DNA of 7,452 nucleotides from Clostridiales bacterium UBA1246 (GTDB lineage: Bacteria; Bacillota; Clostridia; Oscillospirales; Oscillospiraceae), in NCBI GenBank assembly GCA_002308315.1, contig DBWE01000066.1, positions 3,022 to 10,473 on the forward strand. Reading direction: 5' to 3'. The notes under the pieces are model-generated. The model worked only from the letters and a program-made list of their open reading frames with translations, was not told the origin of the DNA and ran no database searches. Numbering within the stretch: position 1 is the stretch's first letter; each line of letters opens with the position of its first letter. A program made the position numbers and the translations under genes. Of this stretch, positions 1 to 5,670 are shown one piece after another.

Positions 1-1343
1 ACGTCCAGATGGATATCGCCCGCGCCGGAAAGCACCATCTGATGAGTTTCCGCGTTGTTTTCCACGGTAAAGGTAAGATCCTCTTCTCCGAGTCTTACGA
101 GGCCGTTGGCTATCTTGTCCTCCTGTCCCTTGACCTTGGGCGAGATCGCCATGGAATAGCAGGGCTCGGGGAACTCTATTCCCTCGAGCGTTACAACGTT
201 CTTGGGATCGCAGAGAGTATCGCCGGTCTTGGTCTCGTTGAGCTTGCTCACCGCGCCGATATCGCCGCAGGAAATGCTCTTGACCTCGATATTCTTCTTG
301 CCCATCATGTTGTAGATATGGCCCATCTTCTCGCTGCCGCCGGTGCGGCTGTTGGTTAGGGTCATGTCGGCGTCGAGCTTGCCGCGTACGACCTTGAAGA
401 AGCTGAATTTGCCGTACTGGTCGGACAGAGTCTTGAACACAAGCAGACATACGGGACCGTTCTCGTCCGCGGCGATCTCTGCCGTTTCGTCCCCGGCGGA
501 GGCTATCTCATGGTGAGCGTCGGCGGGGGACGGGAGCAGGTTGACTATTGCGTTGAGCAGCACCTCGGTGCCGATGCCGGTGAAAGCGCTGCCGCAAAGC
601 ACGGGAACTATCGAAGCGTCCTTTACGCCGCTCTTAAGGCCGGCGAAAAGCTCCTCTTCGGTGAAGGGCTCTCCGGCAAAGTACTTTTCCATAAGCTCCT
701 CGCTGGTTTCTGCGACGGCCTCGGCAAGAACGGTATGCATTTCGTCGAGAGTATCGGTCATGAAAGCGGGAATGTCGACCTCGACCCTCTTGCCCTTTTC
801 CATTTTGTACGCCTTACGGAGCATAACGTCCACAACGCCGGTGACCTTCTCGTTTTCGATAATGGGTACCGCCACAGGGCATACGGTATGGCCGAATTTC
901 TCTCTGAGAGCATTATAGGTCTCGTCAAAGCTGCCGTTGTCCTCGTCCAGCTTGGAGATATAGAAGAGCTTGGGGAGCTTCTTCTCCTCAAGATAATCCC
1001 AGGATTTCTCAACGCCGACGGAAACGCCGCCCTTCGCGGGGCAGACGATGATGCCCGCGTCGGATACTCTGATAGCCTGCTTGACCTCTCCCGCGAAATC
1101 GAAGTAACCGGGAGTGTCGAGAATGTTGATCTTTACGCCCTTATATTCGGTAAAAGCCGTAGCGGTGGAAATACTGATAGCGCGTTTGATCTCCTCCGCG
1201 TCATAGTCACATACGGTGTTTCCTTCCGCCACTTTGCCCAACCTGTCCGTTGAGCCGGTCAGGAACAAAATGCTTTCCGCGAGGCTGGTCTTGCCTGCGC
1301 TGCCGTGGCCGAGCAAACATACGTTGCGGATCTTATCTGTCAT
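1..1343 (-). CDS. Elongation factor G-like GTPase, partial (C-terminus outside window)
   Basis: Translational GTPase of the EF-G/TetM superfamily, expected to bind ribosomes in the cytoplasm. 447 complete codons are visible; full EF-G-like proteins have about 690 residues, so domains IV, V and part of III lie beyond the left edge. Seen in order: P-loop GHGSAGKTS (residues 12-20), switch I region EEIKRAISIST (50-60), switch II DTPGYFDF (76-83), guanine-specificity motif SKLD (130-133), GSAF (251-254), domain II (about 295-390), and the start of domain III ending in LSGAGDIHLD. Three core motifs differ from housekeeping EF-G: Tyr80 replaces the catalytic His of DTPGH, Ser130 replaces Asn of NKxD, and switch I has AISI where EF-G has GITI. 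This fits the EF-G-like paralogue subfamily common in Firmicutes rather than fusA, and no rps or tuf genes adjoin. The ATG at 1341-1343 is preceded by AAGGAGAG (1353-1360), nine bases away. The cellular role is not established by the sequence. Confidence 0.93.
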   Translation of the reverse strand, partial: MTDKIRNVCLLGHGSAGKTSLAESILFLTGSTDRLGKVAEGNTVCDYDAEEIKRAISISTATAFTEYKGVKINILDTPGYFDFAGEVKQAIRVSDAGIIVCPAKGGVSVGVEKSWDYLEEKKLPKLFYISKLDEDNGSFDETYNALREKFGHTVCPVAVPIIENEKVTGVVDVMLRKAYKMEKGKRVEVDIPAFMTDTLDEMHTVLAEAVAETSEELMEKYFAGEPFTEEELFAGLKSGVKDASIVPVLCGSAFTGIGTEVLLNAIVNLLPSPADAHHEIASAGDETAEIAADENGPVCLLVFKTLSDQYGKFSFFKVVRGKLDADMTLTNSRTGGSEKMGHIYNMMGKKNIEVKSISCGDIGAVSKLNETKTGDTLCDPKNVVTLEGIEFPEPCYSMAISPKVKGQEDKIANGLVRLGEEDLTFTVENNAETHQMVLSGAGDIHLD

Positions 1344-1385
1344 AATTGTACCCTCTCCTTAAAATGTAAATGCATACTGAATAAG

Positions 1386-1414
1386 ATAATACACTACCCC
1401 ATGGGATTTTACAA
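1386..1414 (-). promoter_or_regulatory. Sigma-A-like promoter for the EF-G-like gene
   Basis: On the minus strand a -35 element TTGTAA (1409-1414, 4/6 to consensus) and a -10 element TATTAT (1386-1391, 5/6) are separated by exactly 17 bases. Transcription would begin near 1379, giving a leader of about 36 bases that contains the AAGGAGAG ribosome binding site. It suggests the EF-G-like gene is transcribed on its own as well as, possibly, by read-through from the gene upstream. Confidence 0.55.
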
Positions 1415-1435
1415 GCTTTTTTCGCGTGATGGCTC

Positions 1436-1455
1436 AAAGAATGCTTCTCAGAAGC
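1436..1455 (-). terminator. Weak candidate terminator after the pseudo-P-type ATPase gene
   Basis: Five bases past the stop codon of the upstream gene the minus strand reads GCTTC-TGA-GAAGC, a 5-bp stem with a three-base loop, followed by ATTCTTT. The stem is short and the U-tract is interrupted, so termination would be inefficient at best. It is the only hairpin plus T-rich tail seen in this 116-base gap. Confidence 0.25.
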
Positions 1456-1459
1456 CCGC

Positions 1460-3727
1460 TCAGGAGCTTTCCCCGCATATCAGGGCCGAAGCGAGCGCCC
1501 AGAGCAGGAGGTAGATCAGCACGTTGAATACCGAAGCCGACGAAAAGGCGCCTCTCGCGCAGGCGAAAAACACCGTGAGCATACCGACAGACGAGCTCAC
1601 GACCGTAAGAAGAAGCATTCGCCTGACGGATCTTATCAGTCTTTTGCCGCCCTTGAGGACCTCGGTATAGTTATTGAGCCCTTCCCTGCTCATCAGCGCG
1701 CACGCCGGGAGCTGTTCCTCGGCGTCCCGGTCGGAGGACAGGCTGTACCTGTCGGAAAACGAAAGAAGGTCTATCTCTCCCGCGTCGGCGCCGTACTTGC
1801 TTTTCAGCATGGCAGGCGTGATATTGAAATCACGAAGCGCAAAAAGCGGTCTGATATGCGTTTTTTTAAGAGAATCCAGTGAGTTTCGGACAGCGGCAGA
1901 CGGGTTATAATTGATTATGAAAACTCCGGACAGCTCACTGTTCACTGCGGAATATACGGCTCCGGGGACGTCGATATTGTCGGGAACACGTATGCTCATA
2001 AGCTTCATAAACGCTCCCGAGCCCACAAGAACGCGGTCCCCTCCTATTACGGCGCCTATGCCTCCGCCCTCGTGGCACGAAAACTCATCCACTCTGTACA
2101 GCGGCGCGGCATATTCGCGAAGAAGCTCGCCGAACAGCCTCGACAGTCCGGAGCCGGATGCGATTATGAGACTGCCGGTATAAGAGATTATCTTGTCCAC
2201 GGGCGCTCCGTACAGCACCTTGACTCCGTTCAGAGAAACCGTATTTTCCGGGAAAAGATCGGTGTCCTTGATTATTATTCCGCTTGCGGAATCGATCTCC
2301 TCCGCGCCGCTCCAGCCTGCGATCACGGCGCCGTAATCGGCCAGCCGCCTTGCGATCGACGCAAAGGGGCCCGAAAAAGCCGAGGAGACCGTCAGTGAAG
2401 CGGAAACCGTGCTTATTGCGGCAAGGCAGTGCAGGAAGCGGTTCCCTCCGCTCAATACGGAGGCAAACACGGCAAGCACAACGGCGCCGACAGTGGCCAG
2501 CGGAAAAAACACCGCTCCGACTTTTTCGTACAGACCGGGCGAAAAGAGCTTCGGCAAAAATCCGGCTGATGTGCCGAGACTTTTTGAAAGCACCGTACCT
2601 TCTTCGATGCGTTCGCCGTCCGCGGCAACGACCGTGGGAATTTTAGCGGCCTTCATCATACGAAGCGAGGTCTTATAGCCCGAACGCTTCAGTCTCTCCC
2701 CGCGCAGCGAAAACGCTGCGGAAAGCGCCGCGGCCGCGCAGAACGGCAGTCCGAGCTCCTCGGCCGCCCCGGCCCACACGGCGGCCGCGTCGGCAAGCGC
2801 GGCAAGGCACGCGAGAGTAACGAGAGTATCGCTTCTCGGCTTTAAGCGTATCGCGCCGCTTATTCCTCTCAGGATCACGTCGAAGCACAGCAGCATCACA
2901 GCTGCCAAAGCGCAGAGCATGACAAGCACCGTGACTTTTCCCTGCATTATCCCGGAATGTGCGCTTATTCTCCCGTGCGCAAGCATGATGGCCGCCATGA
3001 TAAAGCTTATTACCATCGCCGGAAGCTCGCGTCGGCGCATTCCGGCCGTTCCGGAGGCGTATCTGCGCATAGCCTCCGCCCAGGTCAACTCGCGGCGAGG
3101 CTTTTTCTCCCCTGCCCCGTCTTCACCCGCGAGACGCGTATCCTCATCGGGGATATCGTCGGAGCTTTTTCTGCGGCGGCTCCTGCTGCGGGTTATTGCG
3201 GCCTCGGCCTTCTGAGCGCTTTTGCGGACGAATTCCGCTCCGGCGTAGATCTCGTTATCGAAGTACTCTTCCTCTTCCTCTTCCGGCTGCGGCACACCGC
3301 CGTCCTCATCGGCGGTCCCGTCTCCTGCGGCGGAGTTTTCTTCCTGCCCCGTCTCCTCTTCCGGCTGTTCGGCGTCATCCCCTTCTTCCGGGACCGCGTC
3401 TGCGGCGGAAAGACTCCCGTCGGGCTCATGTTCTTCCACGGCTTCGGTATCCGCGATATCCGTATCGACGCCGGGCGTCTCCCCGGTATCCCCGGTCTCT
3501 CCCGCGTCCCGGCCGCGCCCGTCCTCATCCTCCGTCAGCTCAAGATCGACGCTCTGCCTCATCTCGTTGATGATCGCCTGCGCCCTTTCCTCCAGCTGTT
3601 CCTTGGAAAGCCGCTTTTCGTTGTTGATGAACGCTTCGCTCTTATACTCGGAAAGGATGGCCTCGAGGGTATAGTTTTCCGGCGCGGAAACGTCCGTATT
3701 ATTTAATTTTTCGCGCCGATCCGACAT
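1460..3727 (-). CDS. P-type ATPase-like membrane protein with lost catalytic motifs (pseudo-P1B-ATPase) and acidic N-terminal region
   Basis: A 755-residue protein. Residues 1-230 are soluble, probably disordered: a short helical stretch (about 19-58), a strongly acidic stretch (about 62-155, ending in six Glu), then a basic patch (SRSRRRK, 181-187). Residues 235-755 follow the layout of heavy-metal (P1B) ATPases: four membrane segments (about 236-252, 262-287, 300-319, 324-340), a short A-domain-like loop, two segments (403-425, 430-455), a large cytoplasmic P/N-like region (456-700), and two final segments (702-722, 731-750). An ungapped match of GAVIAGWSGAEEI (466-478) to the conserved stretch before the phosphorylation site puts K487-D488-T489-D490-L491 where DKTGT should be, so Lys occupies the phospho-Asp position. 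TGES in the A domain, CPC in M4, the HP motif, TGDN (here RDFN, 632-635) and GDGxND are also absent; GGGIGAVIGGDRVLVGS (554-570) of the N domain survives. It is probably not a pump, and its function is unknown. The start has TGAGGA (3734-3739) six bases upstream, and the gene lies 21 bases after rlmB, suggesting cotranscription. The frame is intact, so it is not a decaying pseudogene. Confidence 0.85.
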   Translation of the reverse strand: MSDRREKLNNTDVSAPENYTLEAILSEYKSEAFINNEKRLSKEQLEERAQAIINEMRQSVDLELTEDEDGRGRDAGETGDTGETPGVDTDIADTEAVEEHEPDGSLSAADAVPEEGDDAEQPEEETGQEENSAAGDGTADEDGGVPQPEEEEEEYFDNEIYAGAEFVRKSAQKAEAAITRSRSRRRKSSDDIPDEDTRLAGEDGAGEKKPRRELTWAEAMRRYASGTAGMRRRELPAMVISFIMAAIMLAHGRISAHSGIMQGKVTVLVMLCALAAVMLLCFDVILRGISGAIRLKPRSDTLVTLACLAALADAAAVWAGAAEELGLPFCAAAALSAAFSLRGERLKRSGYKTSLRMMKAAKIPTVVAADGERIEEGTVLSKSLGTSAGFLPKLFSPGLYEKVGAVFFPLATVGAVVLAVFASVLSGGNRFLHCLAAISTVSASLTVSSAFSGPFASIARRLADYGAVIAGWSGAEEIDSASGIIIKDTDLFPENTVSLNGVKVLYGAPVDKIISYTGSLIIASGSGLSRLFGELLREYAAPLYRVDEFSCHEGGGIGAVIGGDRVLVGSGAFMKLMSIRVPDNIDVPGAVYSAVNSELSGVFIINYNPSAAVRNSLDSLKKTHIRPLFALRDFNITPAMLKSKYGADAGEIDLLSFSDRYSLSSDRDAEEQLPACALMSREGLNNYTEVLKGGKRLIRSVRRMLLLTVVSSSVGMLTVFFACARGAFSSASVFNVLIYLLLWALASALICGESS

Positions 3728-3748
3728 ATGTAATCCTCACAAGGTTTT

Positions 3749-4510
3749 TTATTGCTCAGGGAGACGCTGGCGTACGGCTTCGTACATCACCACCGCCGCG
3801 GCGGCGGAAGCGTTGAGCGAATTTACTTGCCCCATCATCGGGATCGAAATCAGAAAATCGCAGCTTTCCTTCATCAGTCTGGACATGCCCTTGCCCTCCG
3901 AGCCTATCACAATGGCAGCGGAGTCTCTGAAATCGGCCTTCCACAGAGGTCTGTCGCCGTCCGCGTCCGTTCCGAATATCCACACGCCCCTGTCCTTCAG
4001 GCTCTTGACTGCCGCGGCGAGATTTGCCACTCTTGCAACGAGCATATGCTCGACCGCGCCGGCAGAGGTTTTTTCGACCACGGCGGTCACTCCGGCGCTT
4101 CTGTGCTTCGGTATGATCACGCCGTGAGCGCCCGCGGCTTCGGCGGTCCGTATGATCGCGCCGAGATTATGCGGATCGGAAATATCGTCGCAGATAATGA
4201 TGAAAGGTTTTTCTCCTTTTTGATCCGCCGCGTCGAGTATGGCCTCCGGCGTTACGTAATCCTTTACCGCTGCAACGGCTATAACGCCCTGGTGAGCGTG
4301 GGTCACGCTCATATGGTCCAGCTTTTTTCTGTCCGTTTCGGATATGACTGCTCCGGCAGCTCTGGCCTTCGCTGCAATAAACGCGAGAGCTCTGTCATTT
4401 TCGCCCTTCGCTATGTAAAGCTTATCTATACGTCTGCCGGCCTTCAGCGCCTCCATAACGGGGTTTTTGCCCTCTATCCGGCCTTCGTCCTCTTCTCTTT
4501 CGGGAGCCAT
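3749..4510 (-). CDS. rlmB: 23S rRNA 2'-O-ribose methyltransferase RlmB (TrmH/SpoU family)
   Basis: Predicted SAM-dependent SPOUT methyltransferase that 2'-O-methylates a guanosine in the peptidyl-transferase region of 23S rRNA (G2251 in E. coli numbering for RlmB). The 253 residues match the family length. The N-terminal substrate-binding domain runs from GKNPVMEAL (14-22) to about residue 85, followed by a linker and the knotted SPOUT domain. Motif 1 is DPHNLGAIIRTAEAAG (112-127, with Asn115 and Arg121), motif 2 is VIGSEGKGMS (201-210, with Glu205), and motif 3 is IPMMGQVNSLNASAAA (223-238). All catalytic and SAM-binding signatures are intact. The ATG at 4508-4510 is chosen because AAAGGAGA (4516-4523) lies five bases upstream and no ATG, GTG or TTG occurs in frame between it and the stop at 4622-4624. 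It is the first gene of a probable operon with the pseudo-P-type ATPase. The distinction from other TrmH-family rRNA or tRNA methyltransferases rests on the N-terminal domain and motif match. Confidence 0.92.
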   Translation of the reverse strand: MAPEREEDEGRIEGKNPVMEALKAGRRIDKLYIAKGENDRALAFIAAKARAAGAVISETDRKKLDHMSVTHAHQGVIAVAAVKDYVTPEAILDAADQKGEKPFIIICDDISDPHNLGAIIRTAEAAGAHGVIIPKHRSAGVTAVVEKTSAGAVEHMLVARVANLAAAVKSLKDRGVWIFGTDADGDRPLWKADFRDSAAIVIGSEGKGMSRLMKESCDFLISIPMMGQVNSLNASAAAAVVMYEAVRQRLPEQ

Positions 4511-4632
4511 TCCGTTCTCCTTTGACTTTCTCTGCCGCGGCCTTTCGCGGTACGCGTTTTTTTGCCCTCCGGGCGTGAAATACGGCCTCGTCTCGGAGAG
4601 GCGAGATGCACGATAAAATGATTATTTATATT
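4511..4632 (-). promoter_or_regulatory. Long structured 5' leader of rlmB
   Basis: About 120 untranslated bases separate the inferred transcription start from the rlmB ATG. On the minus strand three short hairpins can be drawn: 4587-4605 (CTCG/CGAG plus TCT/AGA with a two-base bulge), 4564-4574 (GCCC-GGA-GGGC, followed by seven A), and 4535-4550 (CCGCG/CGCGG). None has a U-tract, so no attenuator is apparent, and no known riboswitch class was recognised. The leader is also open in the rlmB frame and would encode a Lys/Arg-rich extension, but without a usual start codon. Confidence 0.35.
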
Positions 4633-4638
4633 TTGATC

Positions 4639-4667
4639 ATTATATCACATTGAACATTCCGTTTAAA
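4639..4667 (-). promoter_or_regulatory. Extended -10 sigma-A promoter of the rlmB operon
   Basis: The minus strand carries a perfect -10 TATAAT (4639-4644) with the TGn extension (4645-4647), and TTTAAA (4662-4667, 4/6 to consensus) 17 bases further upstream. Transcription would start near 4632. The region is AT-rich against GC-rich surroundings. This is the best promoter in the window and probably drives rlmB and the pseudo-P-type ATPase gene together. Confidence 0.75.
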
Positions 4668-4697
4668 GCTTTATTTTCATATCGTCGACACATTTTA

Positions 4698-4726
4698 TGG
4701 ACAATTATCCCGCTTTAGTGTAGAAT
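4698..4726 (+). promoter_or_regulatory. Sigma-A promoter of the rhomboid-like gene
   Basis: TGGACA (4698-4703, 5/6 to consensus) and TAGAAT (4721-4726, 5/6) are separated by exactly 17 bases. Transcription would start near 4733, just at the ribosome binding site, so the leader is only about 13 bases long. It is divergent to the rlmB promoter, with about 30 AT-rich bases between the two -35 elements. Confidence 0.7.
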
Positions 4727-4733
4727 GTTTTCC

Positions 4734-4738
4734 GGAGG
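4734..4738 (+). promoter_or_regulatory. Ribosome binding site that fixes the start of the rhomboid-like gene
   Basis: GGAGG lies seven bases before the ATG at 4746. An in-frame ATG at 4725 overlaps the -10 hexamer and would fall upstream of the transcription start, so the ATG at 4746 is the likely initiation codon. Confidence 0.75.
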
Positions 4739-4745
4739 ACTTGAA

Positions 4746-5597
4746 ATGAAAATATCCGAATCGTTCAACCGCGCAGTGGACCGTTTCTGCATGCGGCATC
4801 CCCGCTTCGGGATACCGCGTTTGATGATGTATATCGTCATAGGCAACGCCGCCGTATTTCTGCTGTCCATGATGGACACCACCGGCGCGCTGGTTTATTA
4901 TCTCTGTCTTTCGCCCCAGTTCATTCTCCGCGGGCAGATATGGAGACTGATCACCTTTATTTTCGTGCCGCAGTCGGGAAACATACTTCTTCTGGCACTG
5001 TTTCTGTATTTTTATTATTTTATCGGCTCATCCCTTGAACGTGAATGGGGCAGCGGCAAATTCACGGTGTACTATCTCTGCGGCATGCTGCTCACTGTGA
5101 TATATACTTTTCTCGCCGCGCTTATCTACAGAAACGCCATCATTTTTTCCGGCGCGGGCTATATCAACCTGTCCATGTTTTTTGCCTTCGCTACATTTTA
5201 TCCCGAAAACCGCGTCCTGCTGTTTTTCGTAATCCCGGTGAAGGTCAAATGGCTCGCCTATGCCGACGCGGCGTTTTTCCTGATAAGCATGATCACGGAG
5301 CGGACCCTCCTGCCTCTCGTAGGCGTGCTGAACTACCTGCTTTTCTGCGGATATATGCTCAAGCCGTTTTTCAGCCGGCTGAAATGGCGCAGCTCGCCCG
5401 ACGTGATCAATTTCAGAAGAACGGTCAGAGACGCGAAGCGGGAGACCGAAAACGCATCCTACAGGCACAAATGCGCAGTATGCGGACGTACGGACACGGA
5501 CTGGCCCGATCTTGAATTCCGTTACTGCTCCCGCTGCGCCGGATACCACTGCTTCTGTATCGACCACATCAACAATCACGTTCATTTTACGGAATAG
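4746..5597 (+). CDS. Rhomboid-fold membrane protein without catalytic dyad, with C-terminal Cys/His-rich (zinc-binding) tail
   Basis: A 283-residue protein. Residues 24-210 hold about six hydrophobic segments with rhomboid-like landmarks: GQIWRLITFIF (63-73) matches the GQxWR loop-1 signature, and ERE-WGSGKF (98-106) sits where rhomboids carry the E-x-x-x-G-S stretch. In the active-site helix the GxSG serine motif reads SGAGYINLS (135-143), with Gly138 at the Ser position, and the last helix has GVLNYLLFCGYM (193-204) where HxxG would supply the catalytic His. Both dyad residues are absent, so protease activity is unlikely; pseudo-rhomboids typically bind or sort membrane proteins. After a basic linker, residues 241-280 form a Cys/His-rich tail: CAVC (243-246), CSRC (261-264), HCFC (268-271) and further His at 274, 278 and 280, suited to bind one or two zinc ions. 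The gene stands alone between its own promoter and a hairpin and is convergent with clpC. Its client is unknown. Confidence 0.82.
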   Translation: MKISESFNRAVDRFCMRHPRFGIPRLMMYIVIGNAAVFLLSMMDTTGALVYYLCLSPQFILRGQIWRLITFIFVPQSGNILLLALFLYFYYFIGSSLEREWGSGKFTVYYLCGMLLTVIYTFLAALIYRNAIIFSGAGYINLSMFFAFATFYPENRVLLFFVIPVKVKWLAYADAAFFLISMITERTLLPLVGVLNYLLFCGYMLKPFFSRLKWRSSPDVINFRRTVRDAKRETENASYRHKCAVCGRTDTDWPDLEFRYCSRCAGYHCFCIDHINNHVHFTE

Positions 5598-5621
5598 TAC
5601 GCATACTGCGCGGACATATCT

Positions 5622-5663
5622 GACCCGGGAGCGGGAGCCGATCACGGCTCCCGCTCCCGGGTC
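5622..5663. terminator. Perfect 19-bp hairpin between convergent genes, probable terminator
   Basis: Inverted repeat with 19 perfectly paired bases in each arm (5622-5640 and 5645-5663) around the loop ATCA. The arms are very GC-rich and contain GGGAGC twice in tandem. On the plus strand it is followed by CTGTTCTTTA, a modest U-tract, 25 bases after the rhomboid-like stop codon. On the minus strand it begins eight bases after the clpC stop but lacks a U-tract. It therefore most likely terminates the plus-strand gene and may protect or slow the convergent clpC transcript end. Confidence 0.75.
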
Positions 5664-5670
5664 CTGTTCT

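Noticed and set aside
510..1253. Plus-strand open frame of 247 codons
   Set aside because: It is antisense to the EF-G-like gene, whose minus-strand translation shows conserved GTPase and domain II/III motifs throughout; the plus-strand product has no recognisable features.
2957..3706. Plus-strand open frame of 249 codons
   Set aside because: It lies opposite the acidic and first membrane part of the pseudo-ATPase; GC-rich codons on the minus strand leave few stops on the plus strand.
1460..3727. Annotation as a working heavy-metal exporting ATPase
   Set aside because: The phosphorylation site, TGES, CPC and the hinge motifs are all missing, so a pump function cannot be supported.
3752..4525. 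Plus-strand open frame of 257 codons covering all of rlmB
   Set aside because: The minus strand carries all three TrmH-family motifs and a ribosome binding site; the opposite frame has no motifs and no ribosome binding site.
4557..4574. GC hairpin next to seven T, resembling an intrinsic terminator
   Set aside because: On the plus strand the T run precedes the hairpin, and on the minus strand the hairpin is followed by A; neither orientation gives a terminator.
4475..4611. Arg-rich upstream open frame of about 45 codons starting at GTG 4609-4611 on the minus strand and overlapping the rlmB start
   Set aside because: No ribosome binding site precedes the GTG and the composition is what GC-rich leader sequence gives by chance.
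5028..5645. Minus-strand open frame of 205 codons
   Set aside because: It is antisense to the rhomboid-like gene and would start inside the terminator hairpin.
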